The notes under the pieces are model-generated. The model saw only the letters and a program-made list of their open reading frames with translations, ran no database searches and had not been told where the DNA came from. A stretch of 15,947 nucleotides of DNA, taken from NCBI GenBank assembly GCA_002426195.1, contig DIOT01000038.1, positions 648 through 16,594 on the forward strand, written 5' to 3'. Below, piece after piece: positions 7,816 to 15,273 of the stretch. The DNA comes from Bacteroidales bacterium UBA5507. GTDB lineage: Bacteria > Bacteroidota > Bacteroidia > Bacteroidales > Lentimicrobiaceae. The position numbers were made by a program, and so were the translations under genes. The stretch's first letter is position 1. Every line of letters starts with the position of its first letter.

Positions 7816-8903
7816 TCTACCAATTCGTTAAAGAATTTCTTAAATTGATTATCAGAATTAAAATGTTCAATTGCCCATTCCTTATGATGTGTCGAATTCG
7901 AACAATTTTTACTTAAATAATTTTCTTCCAATTGTTTTACAAAATCATCAACATTAAAAGGATGAATCAAACTATTAATCAATTCTTTAGGAACTGTTTC
8001 TTTAATTGGTTCAATATCTGATGCAACAATTGGTAAACCAACAATCATAGCCTCAATGAGTGCATTTGGCTGACCCTCAGTAACAGATGGGAAGAAATAG
8101 ATGTCAAAAGCTTTTAATATTCTGGGTATATCAGATCTATAACCCAATAAATGTACTTGTTCTTTAACTGCAATATCTACTGAATTTACGAGTTCAATAT
8201 CTGTATTTTTACCACAAAGAACAAAATGAATATCAGAGTACTTATTACATAGTAGGTTTGCCACTTTAATTATTGCTTCGTGGTTCTTAGAGTAATGTAC
8301 TCTTCCTGTGTGGCCAATAACATATGATGCTGATGGAATACCTAAATCATTTCTTATTTGATCCTTACTTTCATTAATATTAAACACCTTGCTATCAATT
8401 CCATTATAGATTACTTTGAATCGTTTATCAATTCTCCTAAAAAAGAAATCATATGCCGCTTTAGAATTTGATAATATACTTGTGGCAAATTTCAAAACAA
8501 AGATTTTAACTAGTTCATTGTAAAAATTACGCAAGAATGTAACATTATAACGATTACTAGAACCGCGATAAAAAACAATTCTTGTTTTTATCTTAGCCAA
8601 ATATGCGATAAAAAGAATAAAACCTGCAAAGTTTCCTGTGAAATCACATACAGAATGAAAGTTCTCTTTTTTCAGAAAGTGATAAAGCTCGTAATATGCT
8701 TTAAAATTAAAATAACCAATCTTGGATTTGATAAGTCGAACATTTGAAAGCTTTCGATATTGGCTTTCTAATTCCCCAAAAACATCTCCTTTACAATAGA
8801 CAGTTGCATCAATATCAGCCTCATAGTGTCTTAAAAAGCGCAATAGATAGTTTTCAATACCACCAGAATTCAATGAAGTCACAAAAAAACAAACCTTTTT
8901 CAT
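7812..8903 (-). CDS. GT4-type glycosyltransferase
   Basis: This 363-residue protein is a typical GT4 enzyme. The N-terminal MKKVCFFVTSLNSGGIENYL contains the SGGIE acceptor-side loop (13-17). The middle has SNSKAAYDFF (145-154) and KVIYNGID (163-170), and the C-domain has VIGHTGRVHYSKNHEAIIKV (195-214). LGYRSDIPRILKAFDIYFFP precedes SVTEGQPNALIEAMIVGLPI, with the E-x7-E pair at E276/E284, and then VASDIEPIKE. It most likely extends the lipid-linked repeat unit in the cytosol. The gene begins inside the stop of wzy (ATGA, 8900-8903) and ends in the start of the next glycosyltransferase (ATGA, 7812-7815). It is very AT-rich, like the rest of the cassette. Donor sugar unknown. Confidence 0.92.
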   Translation of the reverse strand: MKKVCFFVTSLNSGGIENYLLRFLRHYEADIDATVYCKGDVFGELESQYRKLSNVRLIKSKIGYFNFKAYYELYHFLKKENFHSVCDFTGNFAGFILFIAYLAKIKTRIVFYRGSSNRYNVTFLRNFYNELVKIFVLKFATSILSNSKAAYDFFFRRIDKRFKVIYNGIDSKVFNINESKDQIRNDLGIPSASYVIGHTGRVHYSKNHEAIIKVANLLCNKYSDIHFVLCGKNTDIELVNSVDIAVKEQVHLLGYRSDIPRILKAFDIYFFPSVTEGQPNALIEAMIVGLPIVASDIEPIKETVPKELINSLIHPFNVDDFVKQLEENYLSKNCSNSTHHKEWAIEHFNSDNQFKKFFNELVE

Positions 8904-10324
8904 CGTCGGTTGAGTAAATATCTATTTATTATTAAAACAATATATATCCACAGAACTGCTCTAAAACCAAATAGAATGGATGACCTTGAGATAGAAATCG
9001 CATCACTCAAATAGACAAATGATAAAATGTGAGGAAAAAGAGCAGGCAAACCTATTTTATAAAAATTCACTTCGGCATATCTGATAAAAAAACCAAATAA
9101 AAGCATCCCAAACAACACTCCAAACAAACCAAACTCAACATATAAATCGGCAATACAAGTTGTACCTACGCCAGAGTTTGGATTTTCGCCCTGAATTAAC
9201 CAGGTTGCAAATGAAGCCGGGCCTTTAAAACGAATATGCCCTGATTCAGGTAAAAAAGATAACAAACCACTAGAAAAAGGAATAGAACTAGTAAGCAGTT
9301 GTAACTGAAATCTCCCATATGTATGAGGGTGATTCTTCGGAACATAATCAACAACAGCATGCAATGTACGTACAGAGCCAGCCAATTCAGAAGTCTGAGG
9401 TAATATGGATGGTTCTTCAAATTTACTATGTGTTACACTTTCTTTCACGCGATCTACAAAACTCATATCTTTATCCAGGCTACGAGTAATACCAAGTATT
9501 GTAATAAAAAGTGCCGCAGCCATTAATAGGATACCTGCTCTTGAAAATGACAGTTTTTTCTTTGAAACAAAATAATATCCGGCAACATATGCAATTGAGA
9601 AGGAAATTATTGGCCCCCGATCACCACTAAACATAACCGATAGCAAGTAAATAGCAATCAAGACAAGGAGAAAATATCCCTGTTGTCGTACATAATCTAA
9701 AAAAGAAGACGGAACATACTGCTTTATCCGCATATTCCTTACGTTTTGAATCAGAACAGCGAATATAAACACTTTAAATAAAAGAACCACATAGGTAGCT
9801 GTTGCACCCATCCCAACTGAGCCATAATATCCACTGAGATATAGTGGATTTACAGTATAAAAATAAAGAGCAAGAAAGGCTGTTGCTAACCATAACAACG
9901 TTTTAGTTGTTAGAACCCGTTCTTTCACCACAACATGTTTTAATTCGCTTTTTTTACTTGTACTATATAGTGTATAACCCCACAAAAAACTAACTAATCC
10001 AATTGTTGAGAAAAACATCGATTTAACGACAATAGTCCTGTTAATCCATATGAAAAAATTATCTGCTGAAACATTCCCTAAAACATAATCAAGCGGATAC
10101 TGAAAATGAACAATAACATATCCGATTATAAACAGAATTGAGTTCCTAAAATAATTTTTCCTCAATACAAACAACCCCTCCTTATGTATGAAGAATAAAA
10201 CAAGAACCAATGCCACAATACTTAATAATAATATCATCACTCCTTTATCCATTGTATTAGGGAGATAAATGTATGATGATAAAAGTAGCAATATTAATAA
10301 GGGATATAGAACTTTTTGAAGCAT
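8900..10324 (-). CDS. wzy: O-antigen/capsule repeat-unit polymerase (Wzy-like)
   Basis: This 474-residue integral membrane protein has about 11-12 hydrophobic segments (for example 5-21, 28-46, 60-76, 102-117, 141-157, 177-194, 217-231, 236-252, 264-280, 397-414 and 448-470). A large non-hydrophobic loop spans about 285-395. SGDRGP (233-238) next to a membrane segment resembles the conserved Arg-containing motif of Bacteroidetes O-antigen polymerases. Wzy polymerises lipid-linked repeat units on the periplasmic face. Sequence conservation in this family is poor, so the call rests on topology, the motif and location between Wzx and the glycosyltransferases. It starts at ATG 10324-10322, just after a 211-base spacer, making it the probable first gene of its transcription or translation block, and overlaps the next gene by 4 bases. 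Confidence 0.85.
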   Translation of the reverse strand: MLQKVLYPLLILLLLSSYIYLPNTMDKGVMILLLSIVALVLVLFFIHKEGLFVLRKNYFRNSILFIIGYVIVHFQYPLDYVLGNVSADNFFIWINRTIVVKSMFFSTIGLVSFLWGYTLYSTSKKSELKHVVVKERVLTTKTLLWLATAFLALYFYTVNPLYLSGYYGSVGMGATATYVVLLFKVFIFAVLIQNVRNMRIKQYVPSSFLDYVRQQGYFLLVLIAIYLLSVMFSGDRGPIISFSIAYVAGYYFVSKKKLSFSRAGILLMAAALFITILGITRSLDKDMSFVDRVKESVTHSKFEEPSILPQTSELAGSVRTLHAVVDYVPKNHPHTYGRFQLQLLTSSIPFSSGLLSFLPESGHIRFKGPASFATWLIQGENPNSGVGTTCIADLYVEFGLFGVLFGMLLFGFFIRYAEVNFYKIGLPALFPHILSFVYLSDAISISRSSILFGFRAVLWIYIVLIINRYLLNRR

Positions 10325-10535
10325 AAGAATTTTTGCTCAGTTAGCTGGATTTAATTTTTTTGTAGATTGCTTTCTATACACGATAAATGTGAGTTTATTA
10401 CATCTGTGAATATCTAACGAAAATGTCGTCAAGCAAAGTTAAATTATACTATTGTTTTTTTTTGAAACTCTATTTCTTATTAGTACGGTTTTTAGGGGGG
10501 AGATCACCTGTATATATAATTTATTTTTTAATATT
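10325..10535. other. Gene-free AT-rich spacer upstream of wzy
   Basis: These 211 bases lie between the decayed ATP-grasp gene and wzy. I see no convincing coding frame on either strand. It holds a nine-T run at 10455-10463, a six-G run at 10495-10500 (unusual in this AT-rich context) and a candidate minus-strand -7 promoter element at 10441-10434. No clear stem-loop terminator with a U tract was found. It is the longest non-coding gap in the window and probably carries the promoter for the wzy-glycosyltransferase block. Confidence 0.5.
10434..10441 (-). promoter_or_regulatory. Candidate Bacteroidetes -7 promoter element for the wzy block
   Basis: The minus strand reads TAACTTTG, an exact match to the TAnnTTTG -7 consensus of Bacteroidetes housekeeping promoters, about 110 bases upstream of the wzy start. 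No clear TTG -33 element is visible about 19-21 bases further upstream, and such matches arise easily by chance in AT-rich DNA. Confidence 0.25.
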
Positions 10536-11338
10536 CTAATAGCTCATTATTAGTTTATTAATCAAATCTTGTACCATCCATTCCTGCGGCTTAAACTTTC
10601 CTTCATGCCACTCAAGTGATGTGTCCCAATAGCCTGGACATTGATCATATGGCAAAGCAGAAAAACCGTAACTAACCTCAATGATCAAAGGATTATTATT
10701 TTCATCGAAAACAAAATCAAAGGCTATACTTTGACTTTTGAGCTTAATATTCACTTCAAATGCTATTTGTACACATCGTTCATCAATTTGATTTTTATCA
10801 TATACAATATTCCCACTACCTGAAGCTCTAAAATCATTTTTCCTAGTAAAACGCTTAATAGCAAATGCCTTATCCCCTACTACAATAATTCGTATATCAA
10901 AGTTATTATTCGGTATAAACTCTTGAAAATATACATATCCTTTTTCACGTGAATACATTTTAGCAAATTCTGTAGGAATAAATAATCGTCCAATTCCTTT
11001 AACAATTCCTGTGATATTATCTTTTCCTTCTTTGAATCTCCTAATTCGCTCACTTAGATTGTTCCATCTATTAAACTGAGAAAAGCCTCTACTGAAAGCT
11101 CTTTTAGCAAGTTTACGAGCTTCACTTTTAGTTTTAACCAACTTCACGTTCGTTGCTCCTGCGCCGCCTCTTAGTTTAAACACTTTTGGGAATGTAGTCT
11201 TATCAATCCAATTCAAAGCATCCTTCTTTGTATAAAATACATAAGAATGAACAAGTGGCGCACCAATACTTTCGAGCAAAATTTTTGTCCAACTTTATCA
11301 TCAAATAGGGAAGGCTACATAATGTGTTGGGGCAAACA
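10536..11338 (-). pseudogene. Decayed ATP-grasp ligase gene (5' truncated, frameshifted)
   Basis: The readable part (247 residues from a TTG at 11279) is the ATP-binding and catalytic part of an ATP-grasp enzyme of the type common in Bacteroidetes polysaccharide loci. It contains FPKVFKLRGGAGATNVKLV (about 30-48, nucleotide-binding Lys and Gly loop), FIPNNNFDIRIIVVGDKAFA, and the metal ligands in AFDFVFDENN (D188) and LIIEVSYG (E201). The normal N-terminal domain of about 80-90 residues is missing. Just upstream, a different frame encodes FDDKVGQK (11305-11282), which in this family directly precedes LLESIGAP. The join needs one base (K-Y-L-L-E with TAT reduced to TT), so a one-base deletion is likely. 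That upstream frame has a TAG at 11317-11315, and only about 120 bases separate it from the previous stop. ATP-grasp enzymes form amide bonds using ATP; this copy is probably inactive. A sequencing error could explain the frameshift but not the missing 5' part. Confidence 0.75.
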
Positions 11339-11399
11339 AAAATAAAAAGAATGATAATATTAAATAAATAAAATTCATCTTGTATATAAAGATTTGAAG

Positions 11400-12872
11400 C
11401 TATCGGATTATTGATTTAACTTTTGAGCTAGCATATTCTATATTCAATAGTAGTCTATTGAATATTTTATCTTTTTTCATTGAAGAATTTTGATTAGATA
11501 ATGAAGTTATTGTATATTTTTCCAAAAACAAAGAAAGACTCGCTAACCAGATAACTTTTTCGCTGTAATATAAATTATCGATTGGAAATTTTTTCATCAA
11601 TTTAATAAGAAGATTTATGTTGTTCATATCAAATAAACCTAGGTGTTTAAGGTGCCCAGTATTTATCATTTTGTTTAACCCTTCTAATAATTCACAATTA
11701 ATCAAATTGTTGTAGGAATGATGTTTCTTCGAGTATGAATCAGGTGTGCCACTAAATTCGCCATAAAGGAATCCTGTACGAGCCCATGGTATATCCGAAA
11801 GATCTGTTCTGAACTCTCTCATCATATGTTTATAAACCATATCATTCCGTTTGGCGGGATCAATTGACCACATAAAACCAAATACATCTGGATGTGTGAA
11901 AACCTGATGAAATTGAGATTTCTCTGTCAACAATTCCATACATGGATTCAACATTCTTCGCATATAATGTAATTCGTAATCCATTTCATGCTGCATATAA
12001 GTCTCTTCTGCAGGAAAGAGTAAATGATAATCTTGAATATCTTTATGGATTGTCTTTAATGACGATTTGTAAACATTATAATTAACTAAACCAGCAACAT
12101 TTCTGATTGATTTGTTTATGGGGGAAAGAGAAGTAACTTTTTTTCCTGAATATTCAGCACGACCTACACTGTCACCATAACTACCTGCAAGTATAACATC
12201 TAGGTCATTATCATCTCTAATTTGAGGTAAAGCATGAAGATGCACAGGTGAATACTCGCATCCATGAATTGCTGTTTCGTATATATTATTTTTAAGTTGA
12301 TCGGCACCCACTATGTAATGTTTCCATTTCCACCCAAGTCGAGTAGCAATCTCTTTTGCATACACTACATCCCGACTGTTGTCATTACCCCATGTGAGAC
12401 CGGTAACGTCAATATTTTTTAATCGTCCAGATTTTATCAAGTAGTCAATAGCTCCTGCTACCATTCTACTATCCATACCACCACTCAAAAGAACACCAAC
12501 CTTTTTTTTATCATTAATATAACCTTCAATTTCATCACAAATCTTTTGAAACAGTACAATAGCAATTTCTTCCTCATTAACTGACTTTTTATCATGGCGG
12601 GGTGGAAATGCAAATTGCCATTTAGTATAGTTATCATTTGGTTTAGCCTGCCAAGGAGTCCTATGAATACCTTTAATCATAGTCCTGTTACCAAAAATAT
12701 AATTTTTATTCAGTAATTCTATGACTGATACTGGATCAATTTCCAATTCATCATCAAACTCATTAATAATTTCTGAAAATCCTTTGCGAATAATAAAAGG
12801 TAATTTATCCTTTAAATAATATGGATTGTTAAAACCTAAGTGTTGATAATGCTTAAAACTAACATTATTCAT
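11400..12872 (-). CDS. Asparagine-synthase-like amidotransferase lacking the glutaminase domain
   Basis: This 490-residue protein carries the PP-loop ATP pyrophosphatase domain of AsnB: VGVLLSGGMDSRMVAGAI (125-142), with the adenylate-binding SGGMDS at 130-135, and DVTGLTWGN plus DLDVILAGSYGDSVG (223-237) in place of the usual GEGADE region. It begins Met-Asn, with no Cys2 and no class-II glutaminase domain. It therefore cannot take ammonia from glutamine in the classical way and needs free ammonia, a partner, or does something other than amidation. In polysaccharide loci AsnB-like proteins are linked to amidation of uronic acids (WbpS-type). The upstream UDP-HexNAc dehydrogenase makes a hexosaminuronic acid a plausible target; this is inference. 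The start overlaps the capA stop as ATGA (12869-12872). No membrane segment or signal peptide is seen. Confidence 0.85.
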   Translation of the reverse strand: MNNVSFKHYQHLGFNNPYYLKDKLPFIIRKGFSEIINEFDDELEIDPVSVIELLNKNYIFGNRTMIKGIHRTPWQAKPNDNYTKWQFAFPPRHDKKSVNEEEIAIVLFQKICDEIEGYINDKKKVGVLLSGGMDSRMVAGAIDYLIKSGRLKNIDVTGLTWGNDNSRDVVYAKEIATRLGWKWKHYIVGADQLKNNIYETAIHGCEYSPVHLHALPQIRDDNDLDVILAGSYGDSVGRAEYSGKKVTSLSPINKSIRNVAGLVNYNVYKSSLKTIHKDIQDYHLLFPAEETYMQHEMDYELHYMRRMLNPCMELLTEKSQFHQVFTHPDVFGFMWSIDPAKRNDMVYKHMMREFRTDLSDIPWARTGFLYGEFSGTPDSYSKKHHSYNNLINCELLEGLNKMINTGHLKHLGLFDMNNINLLIKLMKKFPIDNLYYSEKVIWLASLSLFLEKYTITSLSNQNSSMKKDKIFNRLLLNIEYASSKVKSIIR

Positions 12873-13993
12873 AATTTAATTTGTTTTATAAGTATTCCAA
12901 ACGATAAATCCCTGTGTGCTTCACATCTCATAAGGTTCATATATAGTGATGAACCTTTTTTATTTAAGAAATTAATTCCCAATCTCCTAAATAAACCAGC
13001 AACATATCTGTTATTAATAAAGGATAGGGGCGACCAGTAATTTAAATATTGTTTTGATTGTTTCTCAATATACATTTTCCAGTTGTCCAGCAATTCGTCA
13101 GGGTTATTAATTACATTTGAATAAGTCTCGAATCTACCTAATACTTCTTCTTTATCTATGTCTTTAAGGAAGGAGAGTTCAAAACTCTCTTTCTCCTGTC
13201 TCACTGGATGAATTTGGCAATCAATACCCTCACTAGTTATTTCAACCTCTAAGATCAGACCTGTGTACCACTCATCATTTGGATTATTCATAGTAAACAA
13301 GAAATTTCCTAGACTATAATAAATCGGCACTCCCTTATACACCTCATTACCACTGATACAATGTGTATGATGACCAACTACAATATCAGCACCTTGATCA
13401 GCATAGAATCGATACTGCTTTTGCATGCGAGGGCTGGGTAGATTATAATATTCATGCCCACCATGTACAATCACAATCACTTTATCGTGAGATGCTTTAG
13501 CTTCTCTAATCTGATTCGTGTTATCGATAATATCCATCGGATTGGCACCGGGTGAATCCTCTTCTGCAATTGACCACTCATTCTCGCAAAAGTTGAGGAT
13601 GGCGATTTTCATTCCATCTTTGTGAAGAGACAATGGCTTTTTAGCTTCAGTTAAATCATTTCCCGCACCAATATACTTAATTTTATGATCAACCAACTCA
13701 TTAAAAGTATCAGTAACTCCCTTATCTCCATAATCCAAGATGTGGTTATTAGCCATTGTCACAGCATCAATCTTCAATTGATGCAAATAAGGCATAATAG
13801 TGTCTGATGACATTCTAAGGTGAGGACCGGTCTTTAAAATTTTATTTTTTGGATTATCTTCAGTGATGGGTGCTTCCAGATTAACAATACGATAGTCAGC
13901 ACTAGAAAACATATCTTGAATAGATTTATCAATTAGGTCATTGTCGTAATATTGATCTGAAACAAATAGATCACCTACAATTAGTATTCTCAT
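12869..13993 (-). CDS. capA: CapA-family metallophosphatase-like protein, predicted cytosolic
   Basis: This 374-residue protein carries the PGA_cap (CapA) calcineurin-like phosphoesterase fold. Its metal-site motifs appear in order: ILIVGDLFV (3-11), VNLEAPIT (37-44), MANNHILDYGD (80-90), VIVHGGHEYY (174-183), VVGHHTHCI (205-213) and YYSLGNFLF (225-233). The C-terminal about 130 residues are not assignable to a known domain. The CapA of poly-gamma-glutamate synthesis is membrane-anchored and faces outward, but this protein has no signal peptide or hydrophobic anchor and starts directly with the domain (MRILIVGD). Function in polysaccharide loci is not established. It overlaps both neighbours by 4 bases (Wzx stop/CapA start at 13990-13993; CapA stop/AsnB-like start at 12869-12872), tying it to a possible amide-modification step with the AsnB-like protein. 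Confidence is high for family, low for role. Confidence 0.88.
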   Translation of the reverse strand: MRILIVGDLFVSDQYYDNDLIDKSIQDMFSSADYRIVNLEAPITEDNPKNKILKTGPHLRMSSDTIMPYLHQLKIDAVTMANNHILDYGDKGVTDTFNELVDHKIKYIGAGNDLTEAKKPLSLHKDGMKIAILNFCENEWSIAEEDSPGANPMDIIDNTNQIREAKASHDKVIVIVHGGHEYYNLPSPRMQKQYRFYADQGADIVVGHHTHCISGNEVYKGVPIYYSLGNFLFTMNNPNDEWYTGLILEVEITSEGIDCQIHPVRQEKESFELSFLKDIDKEEVLGRFETYSNVINNPDELLDNWKMYIEKQSKQYLNYWSPLSFINNRYVAGLFRRLGINFLNKKGSSLYMNLMRCEAHRDLSFGILIKQIKL

Positions 13994-15273
13994 ATTTCTT
14001 GACTATAGTTGATTTGATTTTTGGATTTTATTATTTTCTTTGCTCTGTAAGTTACTAATAAACACATTACAGCTTGAGTTAATACAATATTTATTGCCGC
14101 ACCTAAGTGATTAAAATAATAAATCAAAGGGAAAGATGACATAAATCCAATAATTGAACCAATTGTTATGAGGTTTCTTAGCTGCTTTTCAAAACCTTCG
14201 ATAATCATGAAATTTATTCCGTATACATTTCTTGTTGTTATAAAAAACACAGAAATTGACAAAATCTGTAATAATAAAATAGAGCCCTTAAATTCATTAG
14301 TAAAAAAGAGTCTTATCAACCAAGGTGCAGTAATAAATAATAATATTGTAATAATTAAAGATGTATATATGCTTAACTTTGCAAATGAACTATGCTTATC
14401 AATTCTCCTTGATAAAAACGGAAAAAATGTACGTGAAATTATATTCATAAATTGCTGTGAAATACTAACAAACCTATTCCCCGCATCCAGCAATCCATTA
14501 GAAACAGGACCACCAAAAAAACCCAATAGCATAACTGAAAAGCTATTATATAGATTTGGCATAATGTTGTTTATGAAAACATCTGTGCTACCATTAATAG
14601 TGGACAATATAGAAGTAAGTACAGGTCGTTTAATCTTTATCTGCCATTTATATAAAATAACATACATAGAAATTATACCTGAAACAATAAAACCTAACGT
14701 AGTAAATAGAGGCTGCAATATAAAGTCATTTTTCTCTTTAATAAAAACAAAGACTAAAATTGTGAAAAATAATTTAGATAAGAGGTTTAGTATTGTGATA
14801 TATTTCATTCTTTCCATTGCCTGGAAGAACCAGTCTGGAAACATTATATGTCCGGGAACAAGAAGAAATGTCACTAATATTACTGCATAGTTTTCTCTAA
14901 AAGTTGACACTATGGAAATGACTAGCACCAATAGCAAGAATGATAAAATCATTAAAAGGCATCGTGCCCATAAAACATTGCTGAATATTTCAGATACTTT
15001 TTCTTTATCATCTCTATTCTTGGCTACATCTCGGGTTGCTGTGTAATTAAATCCCCAATCTGCTACTGTTTGAAACCATACTACTATTGCAGATGCAAAT
15101 GCAATTTTTCCAAACCCTTCAACACCAATTACCCTTGCCAGGTATGGCATTGTAATTAAAGGAAATATGTAACCTGCAATTTGAAGTAGAGAAAGATAAC
15201 CAAAGTTGGCAGCTAATGTTCGGCCGTCCTTACTCTTTTGAATTCGATTAAAGTTCTTCTTGATATCAAACAT
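13990..15273 (-). CDS. wzx: Lipid-linked repeat-unit flippase (Wzx, polysaccharide exporter family)
   Basis: This 427-residue polytopic membrane protein has about 12 hydrophobic segments and the signature N-terminal region of Wzx/RfbX flippases: MPYLARVIGVEGFGKIAFA (42-60) and VADWGFNYTATRDVAKNRDD (70-89). Wzx moves undecaprenyl-diphosphate-linked repeat units across the inner membrane for polymerisation by Wzy. Its ATG overlaps the stop of the upstream dehydrogenase by one base (TAATG, 15275-15271), and its own stop overlaps the capA start. This shows that the dehydrogenase, although much richer in G+C, is in the same operon. The steep drop in G+C falls within about 20 bases of this start, so wzx looks like the first gene of the variable cassette. 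Very AT-rich (14 G/C in the 60 bases 14701-14760). Confidence 0.93.
   Translation of the reverse strand: MFDIKKNFNRIQKSKDGRTLAANFGYLSLLQIAGYIFPLITMPYLARVIGVEGFGKIAFASAIVVWFQTVADWGFNYTATRDVAKNRDDKEKVSEIFSNVLWARCLLMILSFLLLVLVISIVSTFRENYAVILVTFLLVPGHIMFPDWFFQAMERMKYITILNLLSKLFFTILVFVFIKEKNDFILQPLFTTLGFIVSGIISMYVILYKWQIKIKRPVLTSILSTINGSTDVFINNIMPNLYNSFSVMLLGFFGGPVSNGLLDAGNRFVSISQQFMNIISRTFFPFLSRRIDKHSSFAKLSIYTSLIITILLFITAPWLIRLFFTNEFKGSILLLQILSISVFFITTRNVYGINFMIIEGFEKQLRNLITIGSIIGFMSSFPLIYYFNHLGAAINIVLTQAVMCLLVTYRAKKIIKSKNQINYSQEI

Noticed and set aside
11275..11290. Programmed -1 frameshift at the A-run/T-run of the ATP-grasp gene
   Set aside because: No proper slippery heptamer in the upstream frame, and that frame has a TAG and lacks the N-terminal domain, so decay explains it better.
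11337..11344. Minus-strand TATTTTTG matching the -7 promoter consensus
   Set aside because: It sits in a T-rich stretch at the edge of the decayed gene with no -33 element; likely chance.
11313..11389. Short minus-strand frame of 25 residues beginning MNFIYLILSFF, resembling a small membrane peptide
   Set aside because: Hydrophobicity follows from the T-rich sequence, there is no clear ribosome binding site and it overlaps the decayed ATP-grasp remnant.
14168..14890. A 240-residue open frame on the plus strand
   Set aside because: It lies entirely antisense to wzx, has no family signature and no plausible domain pattern; it arises from AT-rich membrane-protein codons read backwards.
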